DNA of 64,000 nt, taken from positions 264,444 through 328,443 of the forward strand of contig NZ_MTLG01000053.1 in assembly GCF_002192695.1 (NCBI RefSeq), written 5' to 3'. Numbering within the stretch: position 1 is the stretch's first letter; the number at the start of each line of letters is the position of its first letter. Shown here piece after piece: positions 44,900 through 56,105 of this stretch. The position numbers and the translations under genes are program-made. The notes beneath the pieces are model-generated. The model did no database searches. It was not told the origin of the DNA and was given only the letters and a program-made list of their open reading frames with translations. Source of the DNA: Achromobacter xylosoxidans. Lineage in GTDB: Bacteria; Pseudomonadota; Gammaproteobacteria; Burkholderiales; Burkholderiaceae_B.

Positions 44900-46029
44900 T
44901 GGCCCGCCCCTGGAACTTCTCGGCAGGCCCCTCGGCCTTGCCCGAGGTGGTGCTGCAGCAAGCCGCTGCGGAAATGCTGGACTGGCACGGCAGCGGCATG
45001 TCCGTGATGGAAATGAGCCATCGCGGCAAGCATTTCGTGCAGATCTGCGATGAAGCAGAGTCCGATCTGCGCGACCTGCTCGGACTGCCGGCGGATTACG
45101 CCGTCATGTTCATGCAAGGCGGCGGTTCCGGGGAAAACGCCATCGTTCCCATGAACCTCATGGGACGCCGCGGCACGCCGGCGGCCGACTTCGTCGTGAC
45201 GGGCCACTGGTCCAAGCGTTCGTACAAGGAAGCCGGCCGCTACGGCAGCACCCATGTGGCGGCAAGCAGCGAGCAGGCCATCCAGCTGGATGGCCGCGAG
45301 CAGGCGCCGCTGACCTGGGTGCCGCCGGTCGATACCTGGCAGGTGCGCCAGGATTCGGCCTATCTGCACCTGTGCAGCAATGAAACCATCGGCGGCGTCG
45401 AGTTCATGGACTGGCCCGACACCGCCGCGCTGGGCGCGCCCGACGTGCCGCTGGTCGTCGACGCGTCCTCGCATTTCCTGTCGCGTCCGATGGACGTGAC
45501 GCGCTGCGGCATGATGTATGCCGGCGCGCAGAAGAACGCCGGCCCGGCGGGGGTGACGATGGTCATCGCGCGCCGCGACCTGATCGGCCATGCCTTGCCG
45601 ATCTGCCCGTCCGCGTTCGACTACGCCAACGTGGCAGCGGAGCATTCGCGCTACAACACCCCGCCCACCTTCGCCATCTACGTCGCCGGCCTGGTGTTCA
45701 AGTGGGTCAAGGCCAATGGCGGCGTGGCCGGCATGGAAGCCGCGAACAAGGCCAAGGCCGATCTGCTGTACGGCTACCTGGACAGCACCAGCTTCTACCG
45801 CAATCCCATCCACGCACCCGTGCGCTCGCGCATGAACGTGCCGTTCGTGCTGCGCGACGAATCGCTGAACGACGCCTTCCTGCAAGGCGCCGACGCGGCC
45901 GGCCTGACGCAGCTCAAGGGCCACAAGAGCGTGGGCGGCATGCGCGCCTCCATCTACAACGCGGTGCCCCTGGCCGGGGTCGCCGCGCTGGTCGAGTACC
46001 TCAAGGAATTCGAGCGTCGCTATGGATGA
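44899..46029 (+). CDS. serC: Phosphoserine aminotransferase
   Basis: This 376-residue PLP enzyme makes 3-phosphoserine from 3-phosphohydroxypyruvate, and also serves pyridoxine synthesis. It has [16 protein letters not shown] at the start, [26 protein letters not shown] and the PLP lysine in [10 protein letters not shown]. It starts with one base shared with the gyrA stop and overlaps pheA by 8 bases. Confidence 0.98.
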   Translation: MARPWNFSAGPSALPEVVLQQAAAEMLDWHGSGMSVMEMSHRGKHFVQICDEAESDLRDLLGLPADYAVMFMQGGGSGENAIVPMNLMGRRGTPAADFVVTGHWSKRSYKEAGRYGSTHVAASSEQAIQLDGREQAPLTWVPPVDTWQVRQDSAYLHLCSNETIGGVEFMDWPDTAALGAPDVPLVVDASSHFLSRPMDVTRCGMMYAGAQKNAGPAGVTMVIARRDLIGHALPICPSAFDYANVAAEHSRYNTPPTFAIYVAGLVFKWVKANGGVAGMEAANKAKADLLYGYLDSTSFYRNPIHAPVRSRMNVPFVLRDESLNDAFLQGADAAGLTQLKGHKSVGGMRASIYNAVPLAGVAALVEYLKEFERRYG

Positions 46030-47107
46030 CGATCTGCAGCGCAAGCTGCTCCCCCTGCGTCAGCGCATCGACGCGCTGGACGCCCAGATCCTCGACCTCC
46101 TGACGCAGCGCGCGAGCGCCGCGCTGGAAGTGGGCGAGGCCAAGCACGCCGCGAATGCCGATGGTCCCGTGCTGCGTCCTGAGCGCGAAGCCGATGTCAT
46201 CCGCCGCCTGCAGCAGACCAATCCCGGCCCGTTCCCGAACGCAGGCGTGGCCGCGGTTTGGACTGAAATCATCTCGGCCTGCCGCGGCCTGGAGCGCGGC
46301 ATGACGGTCGCTTTCCTGGGCCCGCAGGGCTCGTTCTCGGAACAGGCCGCGCAGGAGCATTTCGGCCACGCCGTGCAGAAGTTGCCGTGTGCGTCCTTTG
46401 ACGAGGTCTTCCGCGCCGTCGAGGCGGGGCAGGCCGACGTCGGCATGGTTCCGGTCGAGAACTCCACCGAAGGCGCGGTCAACCGCAGCCTGGACCTGCT
46501 GCTGAACACGCCGCTGAAGATCCTGGGCGAGCGTTCACTGGTCATTCGCCATTGCCTGATGTCGCAGTCCGGCAGCATGGACGGCATCAAGACGATTTCC
46601 GCGCATCCTCAGGCGCTGGCCCAGTGCCAGGGCTGGCTGACGCGCAACTATCCGGACGTGGCGCGCGTGGCCGCGTCCAGCAATTCCGAGGCCGCGCGCG
46701 CGGCTGCGGGCGACCCGAGCATCGCGGCCATCGCCGGCGAAGTGGCGGCGCCCGCCTGGAACCTGCAGATCGTGGCCGCGGGCATCCAGGACGATCCGCA
46801 CAACCGCACGCGCTTCCTGGCGATCGGCAACATCGAGCCGCTGGTCAGCGGCAAGGACAAGACCAGCCTGATCCTGGCGGTGCCGAACCGCGCCGGCGCC
46901 GTCTACGAAATGCTGGCGCCGCTGGCCGCCAACGGCGTATCCATGACGCGCTTCGAGTCGCGGCCGGCGCGCACCGGCCAGTGGGAATACTATTTCTATG
47001 TGGACGTCCAGGGTCACCGCAATGACCCGAACGTCGAACGCGCCCTTGCCGCCTTGCAGGCGCAGGTTGCCTACCTGAAAGTGCTGGGTTCCTACCCGGC
47101 GCCGTGA
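46022..47107 (+). CDS. pheA: Chorismate mutase / prephenate dehydratase
   Basis: This bifunctional 361-residue enzyme makes phenylpyruvate from chorismate. An AroQ chorismate mutase domain fills residues 1-88 ([20 protein letters not shown]). The prephenate dehydratase domain follows ([31 protein letters not shown]) to about residue 275, then an ACT regulatory domain ([34 protein letters not shown]) that senses phenylalanine. Its start overlaps serC by 8 bases. Confidence 0.97.
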   Translation: MDDDLQRKLLPLRQRIDALDAQILDLLTQRASAALEVGEAKHAANADGPVLRPEREADVIRRLQQTNPGPFPNAGVAAVWTEIISACRGLERGMTVAFLGPQGSFSEQAAQEHFGHAVQKLPCASFDEVFRAVEAGQADVGMVPVENSTEGAVNRSLDLLLNTPLKILGERSLVIRHCLMSQSGSMDGIKTISAHPQALAQCQGWLTRNYPDVARVAASSNSEAARAAAGDPSIAAIAGEVAAPAWNLQIVAAGIQDDPHNRTRFLAIGNIEPLVSGKDKTSLILAVPNRAGAVYEMLAPLAANGVSMTRFESRPARTGQWEYYFYVDVQGHRNDPNVERALAALQAQVAYLKVLGSYPAP

Positions 47108-48240
47108 GCCTCTCCGACATGACCACCGCATCCAAGCCCCTTGTTGCTCCCGCGCACGTCAGCGCCATCGCGCCTTACCAGGCCGGCAAGCCCATCGAAG
47201 AACTGGCCCGCGAATTCGGGCTGGATCCCGCCGGCATCGTCAAGCTGGCGTCCAATGAAAACCCGTTGGGCATGCCCAAGTCGGCGCGCGAGGCCATGCT
47301 GGCCGCCGCCGAGTCGCTGGCGCGCTATCCCGATCCCAACGGCTTCGACCTGAAGGCGGCGCTGGCCGAACGCTATGGCGTGCCGATGAGCTGGGTCACG
47401 CTCGGCAACGGCTCCAACGACATCCTGGAAATCGCGGCGCTGGCGCTGCTGGAGCCGGGCGTGTCGGCGGTGTACGCGCAGCATTCGTTCGCGGTCTACC
47501 GTCTGGCCACCCAGGCGCGCGGCGCGCGCCACATCGTGGTGCCGGCCAAGGAATACGGCCACGACCTGGATGCGATGTTCGATGCCATCGCCGACGATAC
47601 GCGGCTGTTGTTCATCGCCAACCCGAACAACCCGACCGGCACCTTCGTGCCGGGCGACCAGATCGCGGCCTTCCTGGAGCGCGTGCACGCCGCCCACGGC
47701 GACCGCGTGACGGTGGTGCTGGACGAGGCCTATAACGAGTACCTCGATCCCGAGTTCCGCTTCGACAGTACCGCGCTGGTGCGCCGCTATCCCAACCTGA
47801 TCGTGTCGCGCACGTTCTCCAAGGCCTACGGCCTGGCGGGCCTGCGCGTGGGCTTCGCGGTGGCGCAGCCCGTGCTGACGGACTTGCTGAACCGCGTGCG
47901 CCAGCCCTTCAACGTCAATACGCTGGCGCAAGCCGCCGCCATCGCCGCCTTGCGCGATGCCGCCTACCTGGAAGAGGCCTATGCTTCCAACAAGGCGGGC
48001 AAGGCGCAGCTGTGCGCCGCGTTCGAAAACCTGAAACTGCGCTACGTGCCCAGCTACGGCAACTTCGTGCTGGTGCATGTGGGCGACGCCCCGCGCATCA
48101 ACCTGGAGCTGCTCAAGCGCGGCGTGATCGTGCGTCCGGTGGCCGGCGACGGCTTGCCGGAGTGGCTGCGGGTGTCCATCGGACTGCCGCAGGAAAACGA
48201 GCGGTTCATCGAAGCCCTGACCGCCATCTTGTCCGCATGA
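47104..48240 (+). CDS. hisC: Histidinol-phosphate / aromatic aminotransferase
   Basis: This 378-residue class I/II PLP aminotransferase has KLASNENPLG, YPDPNGFDLKAALAERYG and the PLP lysine in TFSKAYGLAGLR. Located between pheA and tyrA, it probably transaminates aromatic keto acids as well as histidinol phosphate, like other hisC2 copies in this position. The GTG at 47104 overlaps the pheA stop; the ATG at 47119 is an equally possible start. Neither has a clear ribosome-binding site, so coupling is likely. Confidence 0.95.
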   Translation: MSLSDMTTASKPLVAPAHVSAIAPYQAGKPIEELAREFGLDPAGIVKLASNENPLGMPKSAREAMLAAAESLARYPDPNGFDLKAALAERYGVPMSWVTLGNGSNDILEIAALALLEPGVSAVYAQHSFAVYRLATQARGARHIVVPAKEYGHDLDAMFDAIADDTRLLFIANPNNPTGTFVPGDQIAAFLERVHAAHGDRVTVVLDEAYNEYLDPEFRFDSTALVRRYPNLIVSRTFSKAYGLAGLRVGFAVAQPVLTDLLNRVRQPFNVNTLAQAAAIAALRDAAYLEEAYASNKAGKAQLCAAFENLKLRYVPSYGNFVLVHVGDAPRINLELLKRGVIVRPVAGDGLPEWLRVSIGLPQENERFIEALTAILSA

Positions 48241-49139
48241 ACGACGCGTCACCGAAATCCGATCAGGGGGCCGCTGGCCCCCTGATTCCTGTATTGGCCG
48301 TCGTGGGCGTGGGCCTGATTGGCGGGTCCTTCGCCGCGGCCTTGCGCCGGGCGGGGCAGGTGGGCCGGGTGCTGGGGGTGGGGCGCAATGCGCAATCGCT
48401 GGCCCGCGCAGTTGAGTTGGGGCTGATCGACGAAGCAGCGTCCGCAGAGGATGCCGCGGCGCGCGCCGATCTGATCCTGCTGGCGACGCCAGTGGGCGGG
48501 CTGGGCGACGTGCTGTCGCGCATGCGCGCGCATCTGCGTTCCGATACCGTGCTGACGGATGGGGGCAGTACCAAGGCTGAAGTGGTCGAGGCCGCACGCG
48601 TCGCCCTGGGCGACCGGATTGCGCAGTTCGTGCCTGGCCATCCCATCGCCGGCGCCGAGCGTACCGGGCCGGAGGCGGCGGATGCCGACCTGTACCGCAA
48701 GCGCACCGTCATACTGACGCCGCTGGCCGAGAACGGCGCGGCCTCGCTGGATCTGGTGCGCCAGGCATGGCGCGCTTGCGGGGCGGACGTGATCGACATG
48801 GACACCGACGCCCATGACCGCGTGCTCGCTTCGGTCAGCCACTTGCCGCATCTGCTGTCGGCGGTGTACATGGAACAGGTGGCCGAGGCCGCCGACGCCG
48901 CCACGCGCCTGGCTCTGGCGGGCAGCGGCTTTCGCGACTTCACGCGCATCGCCGCGGGTTCGCCCGAGATGTGGCGCGACATTTTTCTGTCCAACCGCGA
49001 CGCGATGCTGGCCGAACTGGCCGACGTGCGCGCGGTGCTGGATCGTGCCGAACGCGCCATTGCCGACGGCGATGGCGCGGCTTTGCTGACGCTGCTGGAC
49101 ACGGCGGCCCGCGCCCGCCGCAACTGGCGCAAGGAGTAG
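48237..49139 (+). CDS. tyrA: Prephenate dehydrogenase
   Basis: This 300-residue NAD-dependent enzyme makes 4-hydroxyphenylpyruvate from prephenate. It has the Rossmann motif [15 protein letters not shown] near residues 22-36, LATPVGGL, a [11 protein letters not shown] segment with the substrate-binding His, and [11 protein letters not shown]. The ATG overlaps the hisC stop by 4 bases (ATGA). Confidence 0.97.
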   Translation: MNDASPKSDQGAAGPLIPVLAVVGVGLIGGSFAAALRRAGQVGRVLGVGRNAQSLARAVELGLIDEAASAEDAAARADLILLATPVGGLGDVLSRMRAHLRSDTVLTDGGSTKAEVVEAARVALGDRIAQFVPGHPIAGAERTGPEAADADLYRKRTVILTPLAENGAASLDLVRQAWRACGADVIDMDTDAHDRVLASVSHLPHLLSAVYMEQVAEAADAATRLALAGSGFRDFTRIAAGSPEMWRDIFLSNRDAMLAELADVRAVLDRAERAIADGDGAALLTLLDTAARARRNWRKE

Positions 49140-49144
49140 CTGAC

Positions 49145-50467
49145 ATGGGCGCTTTGCCTTATCTCGACCTGCCGCGCGTGCGGCAAGCGCGGGGCGTGAT
49201 TGCCCTGCCGGGTTCCAAGAGCATTTCCAACCGCGTGCTGCTGCTGTCGGCCATTGCCGAAGGCAGCACGGTCATCACCGGCCTGCTGGATTCCGACGAC
49301 ACCCGCGTCATGCTGGGGGCCTTGCGCCAGCTGGGCGTGCAGGTGTCCGAACTGGAAGCGGGCAGCGTCACGGTGCAGGGCGTGCGCCGCTTTCCCGTGG
49401 AAAGCGCCGACCTGTTCATGGGCAACGCCGGCACCGCGATCCGGCCGCTGACTGCGGCGCTGGCGCTGATGGGCGGCGACTACCGCCTGTCAGGCGTGCC
49501 GCGCATGCACGAGCGGCCCATCGGCGACCTGGTCGACGCGCTCAAGGGCCTGGGCGCCAGCATCGATTACCTGGGTCAGCCCGGCTATCCGCCCCTGCAC
49601 ATCGGCCGCGGCGACATCGCGGCCGACGCGGTCACGCGCGTGCAGGGTTCGGTGTCCAGCCAGTTCCTTACGGCCTTGCTGATGGCCGCGCCGCTGCAGG
49701 CCGGCCGCAGCGGCAAGCCGGTCACGATCGAAGTGCTGGGCGAGCTCATCTCCAAGCCCTACATCGAGATCACGCTGAACCTGATGGCGCGCTTCGGCGT
49801 GCAGGTGCGGCGCGACGGCTGGAGCCGTTTCGTCATCGACGGCGGGGCGGCCTATCGCAGCCCCGGGCGGATCGCCGTGGAAGGCGACGCCTCCACGGCT
49901 TCATACTTCCTGGCGCTGGGCGCGATCGGCGGCGGGCCGCTGCGCGTGACCGGCGTGGGCGCGGACAGCATCCAGGGCGACGTCGCCTTTGCCGCCACGC
50001 TGGCCGCCATGGGCGCCACCGTGACCTACGGTCCGGACTGGATCGAAGTATCGGGCGCGCGCGTCGCCCAGGGCGAACGCCTGAAGGCCTTCGACACCGA
50101 TTTCAACCTGATCCCGGACGCAGCCATGACCGCGGCGGCGCTGGCGTTGTACGCCGATGGCCCGTGCCGCCTGCGCAACATCGGCAGCTGGCGCGTCAAG
50201 GAAACCGACCGCATCCACGCCATGCAGACCGAGCTGGAAAAGCTGGGCGCGCAGGTGGAATCGGGGCCGGATTGGCTGCGCGTGACGCCGCCGGCGCAGG
50301 ACGCCTGGCGCGACGCGCACATCGGCACCTGGGACGACCACCGCATGGCCATGTGCTTCTCGCTGGCGGCTTTCGGGCCGGCGGCCGTCCGTATCCTCGA
50401 CCCGGGTTGCGTCAGCAAGACCTTCCCGGGTTACTTTGATGTTTACGCGGGCCTGGTAGCGGCCTAG
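49145..50467 (+). CDS. aroA: 3-phosphoshikimate 1-carboxyvinyltransferase (EPSP synthase)
   Basis: This 440-residue enzyme joins shikimate-3-phosphate to PEP in chorismate synthesis. Two inside-out alpha/beta domains carry [18 protein letters not shown] near residues 21-38 and the glyphosate-site segment [10 protein letters not shown] near 95-104, typical of class I enzymes. [14 protein letters not shown] and KETDRI lie in the C-terminal half. ATG 49145 is 5 bases after the tyrA stop. Confidence 0.98.
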   Translation: MGALPYLDLPRVRQARGVIALPGSKSISNRVLLLSAIAEGSTVITGLLDSDDTRVMLGALRQLGVQVSELEAGSVTVQGVRRFPVESADLFMGNAGTAIRPLTAALALMGGDYRLSGVPRMHERPIGDLVDALKGLGASIDYLGQPGYPPLHIGRGDIAADAVTRVQGSVSSQFLTALLMAAPLQAGRSGKPVTIEVLGELISKPYIEITLNLMARFGVQVRRDGWSRFVIDGGAAYRSPGRIAVEGDASTASYFLALGAIGGGPLRVTGVGADSIQGDVAFAATLAAMGATVTYGPDWIEVSGARVAQGERLKAFDTDFNLIPDAAMTAAALALYADGPCRLRNIGSWRVKETDRIHAMQTELEKLGAQVESGPDWLRVTPPAQDAWRDAHIGTWDDHRMAMCFSLAAFGPAAVRILDPGCVSKTFPGYFDVYAGLVAA

Positions 50468-50480
50468 CGCAGAATTGCCC

Positions 50481-51170
50481 ATGACTTCGATTTCCTCTGC
50501 AACTTCCTCTTCCGTCCCCGTCATCACCATCGACGGCCCCACCGCGTCCGGCAAGGGCACGGTGGCCCACCGCGTCGCCAAGGCGTTGGGCTGGGCCGTG
50601 CTCGACAGCGGCGCGCTCTATCGCCTGACCGCGCTGGCGGCGTTGAACCGCGGCTTGTCGGCCGAGGACGAGCCCGGCGTGGCGCGCGTGGCTGAGACCC
50701 TGGACGTGCGTTTCGAGGGCCCTCATGTCTACCTCGAAGGCGTGGACGTCGGCCACGAGATCCGCCGCGAGGAAGTCGGCAATTTCGCTTCGCGCGTGGC
50801 TGCCTTTCCGGGCGTGCGCAAGGCGCTGCTCGAGCGCCAGCGCGCCTTCCAGGTGGCTCCGGGCCTGGTTGCGGACGGTCGCGACATGGGCACGGTGGTG
50901 TTTCCCGATGCGCCCCTGAAGGTGTTCCTGGTGGCCGATGTGGTCGCGCGGGCGCAGAGGCGCTGTAAGCAGTTGATCGAAAAGGGAATTTCTGCTAATC
51001 TTGATGACCTTCTACGGGATATGCGCGAGCGGGACGCCCGCGATATGGGGCGAACTACGGCTCCCCTGGCTCCCGCAGCGGATGCACACGTGCTGGATTC
51101 GTCTGATTTGACGATTGCGGAAACGGTGCAGGCAATACTGGATTTCTGGAAGAACGCCGCCGCGGATTGA
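50481..51170 (+). CDS. cmk: Cytidylate kinase
   Basis: This 229-residue kinase phosphorylates CMP and dCMP. The P-loop is [10 protein letters not shown] near residues 18-27. The NMP-binding insert and [17 protein letters not shown] follow, then the LID region with [13 protein letters not shown]. The ATG at 50481 is preferred over an in-frame TTG at 50475. The cmk-rpsA-ihfB order is conserved in proteobacteria. Confidence 0.97.
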   Translation: MTSISSATSSSVPVITIDGPTASGKGTVAHRVAKALGWAVLDSGALYRLTALAALNRGLSAEDEPGVARVAETLDVRFEGPHVYLEGVDVGHEIRREEVGNFASRVAAFPGVRKALLERQRAFQVAPGLVADGRDMGTVVFPDAPLKVFLVADVVARAQRRCKQLIEKGISANLDDLLRDMRERDARDMGRTTAPLAPAADAHVLDSSDLTIAETVQAILDFWKNAAAD

Positions 51171-51367
51171 GTTATCGGTCCCGGACTTTCCCCGCGAATC
51201 CTCCGCAGTTTTCTGTTTTTTTTATCGGCCCTGTTCAAGCCAGGTGCAACCCCCACGGGCCACCCCGCAAGGGCGAACCGGCAAACAGGCATTTTGACTC
51301 CACTGTGGCGGGCAATCCGCTGCGGTGTGTTTTTAACGGCCATTTCGGCCCAATGGATTTCAACCCC
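51171..51367 (+). promoter_or_regulatory. rpsA leader without Shine-Dalgarno
   Basis: 197 bases separate cmk from rpsA. A T-run lies at about 51215-51222 and a TTGACT hexamer near 51294, but no matching -10 is clear. The 20 bases before the rpsA ATG have no purine-rich ribosome-binding site, which fits known rpsA leaders recognised and autoregulated by S1 itself. Confidence 0.4.
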
Positions 51368-53083
51368 ATGTCTTCCGTTTCCACTACCGTCGCCACCGGC
51401 GGCGAAAGCTTCGCCGACCTTTTCGCACAGAGCCTCAAGAGCCAGGACATGAAGTCCGGCGAGGTCATCAGCGCCGAAGTCGTCCGCGTCGACCACAACT
51501 TCGTCGTCGTCAACGCCGGCCTGAAGTCCGAAGCGCTGATCCCCCTGGAAGAGTTCCTGAACGACCAGGGCGAGCTCGAAGTGCAACCCGGCGATTTCGT
51601 CTCGGTGGCCATCGATTCCCTGGAAAACGGCTACGGCGACACCATCCTGTCGCGTGACCGCGCCAAGCGCCTGTCGGCCTGGCTGCAACTGGAAAAGGCC
51701 CTGGAAAACGGCGAGCTGGTCACCGGCACCATCACCGGCAAGGTGAAGGGCGGCCTGACCGTCATGACCAACGGCATCCGCGCGTTCCTGCCGGGTTCGC
51801 TGGTGGATCTGCGTCCGGTCAAGGACACCACCCCGTACGAAGGCAAGACCCTCGAATTCAAGGTCATCAAGCTCGACCGCAAGCGCAACAACGTCGTGCT
51901 GTCGCGTCGCCAGGTGCTGGAAGCCAGCATGGGCGAAGAGCGCCAGAAGCTGCTCGAAACCCTGCACGAAGGTGCTGTGGTCAAGGGCGTGGTCAAGAAC
52001 ATCACCGACTACGGCGCGTTCGTGGACCTGGGCGGCATCGACGGCCTGCTGCACATCACCGACATGGCCTGGCGCCGTGTGCGTCACCCCTCCGAAGTCC
52101 TGCAAGTGGGTCAGGAAGTCGAAGCCAAGGTGCTCAAGTTCGACCAGGAAAAGAGCCGCGTCTCCCTGGGCGTCAAGCAGCTGGGCGAAGACCCGTGGGT
52201 GGGCCTGGCTCGCCGCTACCCGCAAGGCACCCGCCTGTTCGGCAAGGTTACCAACCTGACCGACTACGGTGCGTTCGTTGAAGTCGAAGCCGGCATCGAA
52301 GGCCTGGTGCACGTCTCCGAAATGGACTGGACCAACAAGAACGTCGATCCGCGCAAGGTCGTGACCCTGGGCGAAGAAGTCGAAGTCATGGTCCTGGAAA
52401 TCGACGAAGACCGTCGTCGCATCTCGCTGGGCATGAAGCAGTGCCGCCAGAACCCGTGGGAAGAGTTCGCCACCAACTTCAAGCGTGGTGACAAGGTCCG
52501 CGGCGCCATCAAGTCGATCACCGACTTCGGCGTGTTCGTCGGCCTGCCCGGCGGCATCGATGGCCTGGTTCACCTGTCCGACCTGTCGTGGACGGAAACC
52601 GGCGAAGAAGCCGTGCGCAACTTCAAGAAGGGCGACGAGATCGAAGCCGTGGTTCTGGGCATCGATACCGACAAGGAACGCATCTCGCTGGGCATCAAGC
52701 AGCTGGAAGGCGACCCCTTCAACAACTTCGTTGCCACCTTCGACAAGGGCGCCGTTGTTCCGGGCACCATCAAGTCGGTCGAAGCCAAGGGCGCTGTTGT
52801 CACGCTGTCCGTGGACGTTGAAGGCTACCTGCGCGCTTCCGAGATCTCCTCGGGCCGCGTCGAAGATGCCACCACCGTTCTGAACGCCGGCGAGAACATC
52901 GAAGCCATGATCGTCAACATCGACCGCAAGACGCGTTCGATCCAGCTGTCGATCAAGGCCCGCGACAACGCCGAAACCGCCGAAACGATCCAGCGCATGT
53001 CCGACGCCAGCGCTTCGTCCGGCACCACCAACCTCGGCGCGCTGCTGAAGGCCAAGCTGGACCAACAGCGCAACGACGGTTAA
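51368..53083 (+). CDS. rpsA: 30S ribosomal protein S1
   Basis: This 571-residue ribosomal protein binds mRNA and loads it on the 30S subunit. Six S1 (OB-fold) repeats are visible at about residues 27-93, 111-177, 198-266, 283-353, 370-440 and 457-526, repeats 3-6 having G-x-F-V-x-L-x-G-x-x-G-L-(V/L)-H. The start at 51368 ([15 protein letters not shown]) matches beta-proteobacterial S1; ATG 51353 is an alternative that adds five residues. Confidence 0.98.
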   Translation: MSSVSTTVATGGESFADLFAQSLKSQDMKSGEVISAEVVRVDHNFVVVNAGLKSEALIPLEEFLNDQGELEVQPGDFVSVAIDSLENGYGDTILSRDRAKRLSAWLQLEKALENGELVTGTITGKVKGGLTVMTNGIRAFLPGSLVDLRPVKDTTPYEGKTLEFKVIKLDRKRNNVVLSRRQVLEASMGEERQKLLETLHEGAVVKGVVKNITDYGAFVDLGGIDGLLHITDMAWRRVRHPSEVLQVGQEVEAKVLKFDQEKSRVSLGVKQLGEDPWVGLARRYPQGTRLFGKVTNLTDYGAFVEVEAGIEGLVHVSEMDWTNKNVDPRKVVTLGEEVEVMVLEIDEDRRRISLGMKQCRQNPWEEFATNFKRGDKVRGAIKSITDFGVFVGLPGGIDGLVHLSDLSWTETGEEAVRNFKKGDEIEAVVLGIDTDKERISLGIKQLEGDPFNNFVATFDKGAVVPGTIKSVEAKGAVVTLSVDVEGYLRASEISSGRVEDATTVLNAGENIEAMIVNIDRKTRSIQLSIKARDNAETAETIQRMSDASASSGTTNLGALLKAKLDQQRNDG

Positions 53084-53086
53084 TTC

Positions 53087-53446
53087 GTGACCAAGTCGGA
53101 GCTGATCGCCGCCTTGGCGGCCCGCTATCCTCAGCTGGCCGCCCGCGACACCGATTACGCGGTCAAGACCGTGCTCGACGCAATGACCCAGGCCCTGGCC
53201 TCGGGTCAGCGCATCGAGATCCGCGGTTTTGGCAGCTTCTCGCTGTCGCAGCGGTCTCCCCGCATCGGTCGCAATCCGAAATCCGGCGAGCAGGTGCTGG
53301 TGCCTGGTAAACAGGTGCCGCACTTCAAGGCGGGCAAGGAACTGCGCGAGCGGGTGGACTTGGCCGGCGGCAATGACGAGGACGCTCAATCCTCTGGATC
53401 GAGTGAACCGATGCCGTCGATGGTGAGTCTGCACGCCATGCATTGA
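53087..53446 (+). CDS. ihfB: Integration host factor subunit beta
   Basis: This 119-residue DNA-bending subunit pairs with IhfA. It has the GTG-initiated [16 protein letters not shown], the [14 protein letters not shown] strand, and [17 protein letters not shown] in the DNA-binding arm, with the intercalating Pro. Beyond about residue 93 there is an unusual Ser/Glu-rich extension of about 26 residues. It starts 3 bases after the rpsA stop. A terminator follows at 53494-53526. Confidence 0.97.
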   Translation: MTKSELIAALAARYPQLAARDTDYAVKTVLDAMTQALASGQRIEIRGFGSFSLSQRSPRIGRNPKSGEQVLVPGKQVPHFKAGKELRERVDLAGGNDEDAQSSGSSEPMPSMVSLHAMH

Positions 53447-53493
53447 CGGCACGGCAGTAAGGCCGCCTTCGGGCGGATCGGACCGAGAACCTG

Positions 53494-53526
53494 GCCCCTT
53501 GAGCAATCAAGGGGCTTTGTTTTTTG
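53494..53526 (+). terminator. Intrinsic terminator after ihfB
   Basis: GCCCCTTGA (53494-53502) pairs with TCAAGGGGC (53507-53515) around GCAA, followed by a T-rich run. It ends the gyrA-to-ihfB series. Confidence 0.9.
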
Positions 53527-53585
53527 GCGCCAGGCGGGATCCGTCGCTTACAATTGATAGTCTTGAATTCTTTGGAGCATGCGCC

Positions 53586-53900
53586 ATGCGCTACCTAGTC
53601 TGGGCCCTGCGATTGCTCGTGTTTGTTGCAGTATTGATGTTCGCGTTGAAAAACACGGATCCGGTCGCCGTGAAGTTCTACGCCGATTACGTGGTGCAGG
53701 ACGTCCCCCTCATCGTCGTGATGCTGGTCGTGTTCGTGTTGGGCGCCTTGTTCGGCCTGTTGCTGACCGTGCCCGCCGCCATGCGCCGCCGCCGCGAAGC
53801 CATGCGCCTGCGCCGCGAACTGGACCGCGTCCAGGCCGCCGTCGCCGGCACCACGCCTGCCGTGCCGCCGGAGGCCGTGGCCCCGATGTCGCCGCTGTAA
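53586..53900 (+). CDS. lapA: Lipopolysaccharide assembly protein A
   Basis: This 104-residue inner-membrane protein (DUF1049) has two helices, RYLVWALRLLVFVAVLMFAL-like at about residues 2-22 and VPLIVVMLVVFVLGALFGLL-like at about 40-62, joined by the NTDPVAVKFY segment. A basic cytoplasmic tail follows (RRRREAMRLRRELD). LapA works with LapB in LPS assembly. The ATG at 53586 is the family start. Confidence 0.92.
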   Translation: MRYLVWALRLLVFVAVLMFALKNTDPVAVKFYADYVVQDVPLIVVMLVVFVLGALFGLLLTVPAAMRRRREAMRLRRELDRVQAAVAGTTPAVPPEAVAPMSPL

Positions 53901-53952
53901 CGCGCCGGCCCTGTATCCCTTTCCGCACTGAATTACCGCAAGAGCCCGCATA

Positions 53953-55167
53953 GTGGATTTTGAACCTTGGTGGTTGATTTTCGTGCCGGTATTGTTCGCG
54001 CTGGGTTGGCTGGCCGCGCGCTTCGATATCCGGCAAATGCTGCGGGAAACCCGCAGCCTGCCCGACTCCTATTTCCGCGGGCTGAATTTCCTGCTCAATG
54101 AAGAGCCGGACCGCGCCATCGACGCCTTTGTCGAAGTGGCCAAGCTGGACCCGGAAACCACCGAGCTGCACTTTGCGCTGGGCAGCCTGTTCCGCCGCCG
54201 GGGTGAAATGGAGCGCGCCATCCGCGTGCACCAAAGCCTGCTGAACCGTTCCGACCTGCCCGCCGCCGAACGCGAGCACGCGCAGCACGAGCTGGCGCAG
54301 GACTTCCTCAAGGCGGGCATGCTGGACCGCGCCGAAAGCGGCTTCGAGCAGCTCAAGGACACCCGCTACGCCTTGCCCGCGCTGCGTTCGCTGATCCGCA
54401 TCTACGAATCCGAGCACGACTGGCCGCGCGCCATCGAGGCCGTGAAGACGCTGCAGGGCCTGGTCGACGAGCCGGTGCCGCAGCTCGTGCACTATTACTG
54501 CGAACAGGCGCAGACCGCGCTGTCGGCCAAGCCCGCCGACGTCGAAGCGGCCCACAAGGCGCTGGATGCCGCCGACCATGCCCTGTCGACCATCGATCCC
54601 GGTGCGAGCAAGGGCGCCATGGTGCGCACCGCGATGCTGCGCGCCCGCCTGGCGCTGATCGAACAGGACCCGAAGCGCGAACGCCTTTACCTGGAGTCGG
54701 TCATGACCGACGCTCCCGAGTACGCCGGCCTGGTGGCCGAGCAGGTCCTGGCGAACTACCGCGCCGCCAATCAGGAAGCGGCCGGGCTCGACGTGCTGCA
54801 GAAGCAGTATGCGCGCCACGCGTCGCTGGACCTGTTCAACGTGCTGTTCCGCGAACTGCGCGCCCAGCAGGGCTCTGCGCCGTCATGGGCATTTGCCCGC
54901 AATGCCTTGCGCAGCCATCCGTCGCTGCTGGGCCTGGACCGCCTGCTGGAAGCCGAGCTGGCCAATCCGGAAGGCGGCGCCGAGCAAGCGCCGGTGCCGG
55001 GCGCCGACCTGACGCTGTTGCGCAGCCTGATCCACAAGCATACGCAGCGGCTGGACCGCTACGCATGCCGCAGTTGCGGTTTTCAGGCGCGTCGCTTTTA
55101 CTGGCAATGTCCCGGCTGCAACGCCTGGGAAACCTATGCGCCGCGCCGCTTGGAAGAACTTGAATGA
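53953..55167 (+). CDS. lapB: Lipopolysaccharide assembly protein B
   Basis: This 404-residue protein couples LPS synthesis to LpxC degradation by FtsH. An N-terminal membrane anchor (residues 4-20) is followed by TPR repeats at about 35-350 and a C-terminal rubredoxin-like zinc ribbon with Cys372, Cys375, Cys386 and Cys389. The start is GTG 53953. It overlaps rfaE1 by 4 bases, so LPS regulation and core-heptose synthesis are co-expressed. Confidence 0.94.
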   Translation: MDFEPWWLIFVPVLFALGWLAARFDIRQMLRETRSLPDSYFRGLNFLLNEEPDRAIDAFVEVAKLDPETTELHFALGSLFRRRGEMERAIRVHQSLLNRSDLPAAEREHAQHELAQDFLKAGMLDRAESGFEQLKDTRYALPALRSLIRIYESEHDWPRAIEAVKTLQGLVDEPVPQLVHYYCEQAQTALSAKPADVEAAHKALDAADHALSTIDPGASKGAMVRTAMLRARLALIEQDPKRERLYLESVMTDAPEYAGLVAEQVLANYRAANQEAAGLDVLQKQYARHASLDLFNVLFRELRAQQGSAPSWAFARNALRSHPSLLGLDRLLEAELANPEGGAEQAPVPGADLTLLRSLIHKHTQRLDRYACRSCGFQARRFYWQCPGCNAWETYAPRRLEELE

Positions 55168-56105
55168 ATGCATTTCCCGCCGAAGCCATTTCGCATAGCC
55201 GCGTCCTAGTGGTGGGCGATGTGATGCTGGACCGGTACTGGTTCGGTGAAGTCGAACGCATTTCGCCGGAAGCGCCGGTGCCCGTGGTGCGCGTCGCGCG
55301 CCGCGAAGACCGGCTGGGCGGCGCGGCCAACGTCGCGCGCAACGTGGCGGCCCTGGGCGGCCACGTGACATTGGTCGGCGTGCTGGGCGAAGACGAGGCC
55401 GGCGACAGCGTCCGCCGCCTATCCGCCGAGGCCGGCATACAGGCCGACTTGGTCGCCGATACGTCCTTGCACACCACCTTGAAGATGCGTGTACTGGGCC
55501 GCCAGCAGCAGCTCTTGCGCGTGGATTTCGAGCAGCATCCGGCGCAGGCCGCGCTGGACTGCGTCGATGCTGCATTTGCCCGCCATCTGGCCAACCACGA
55601 CATCGTCGTGCTGTCCGACTATGCCAAGGGCGTGCTGACGCGGGTCGAATCGCTGATCGCCCTGGCCCGCAGCGCCGGGGTGCCGGTATTGGTGGACCCC
55701 AAGGGCCACGACTACACCCGTTATCGCGGCGCCACCCTGGTCACCCCCAATCGCTCGGAAATGCAGGAGGCCGTGGGCCGCTGGAGTTCCGAGGCTGAAC
55801 TTACCGATCGCGCGCAGCGCCTGCGCGCCGACCTGGATCTGGAAGCCTTGCTTGTGACGCGTTCCGAGCAGGGCATGACTTTGTTTACCGACGGCGGGCG
55901 CGACCACATCGATGCCCAGGCGCACGAAGTGTTCGACGTGTCCGGCGCGGGCGATACCGTGCTGGCGACGCTGGCCGTGTCGCGCGCCATCGATCTGCCC
56001 TGGGTCGACGCGATGGGCTGGGCCAACAAGGCCGGCGGCATCGCCGTGGGCAAGCTCGGCACGTCCATCGTCACCGCCGCGGAATTGGCAGGAGAACTCT
56101 CATGA
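55164..56105 (+). CDS. rfaE1: D-glycero-beta-D-manno-heptose-7-phosphate kinase
   Basis: This 313-residue PfkB-family sugar kinase is the first domain of enteric HldE, here a separate protein without the adenylyltransferase domain. It has [15 protein letters not shown], the [17 protein letters not shown] segment and the catalytic [15 protein letters not shown] near residue 255. It makes ADP-heptose precursor for LPS. The matching adenylyltransferase (RfaE2) is not in this window. Confidence 0.95.
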   Translation: MNAFPAEAISHSRVLVVGDVMLDRYWFGEVERISPEAPVPVVRVARREDRLGGAANVARNVAALGGHVTLVGVLGEDEAGDSVRRLSAEAGIQADLVADTSLHTTLKMRVLGRQQQLLRVDFEQHPAQAALDCVDAAFARHLANHDIVVLSDYAKGVLTRVESLIALARSAGVPVLVDPKGHDYTRYRGATLVTPNRSEMQEAVGRWSSEAELTDRAQRLRADLDLEALLVTRSEQGMTLFTDGGRDHIDAQAHEVFDVSGAGDTVLATLAVSRAIDLPWVDAMGWANKAGGIAVGKLGTSIVTAAELAGELS

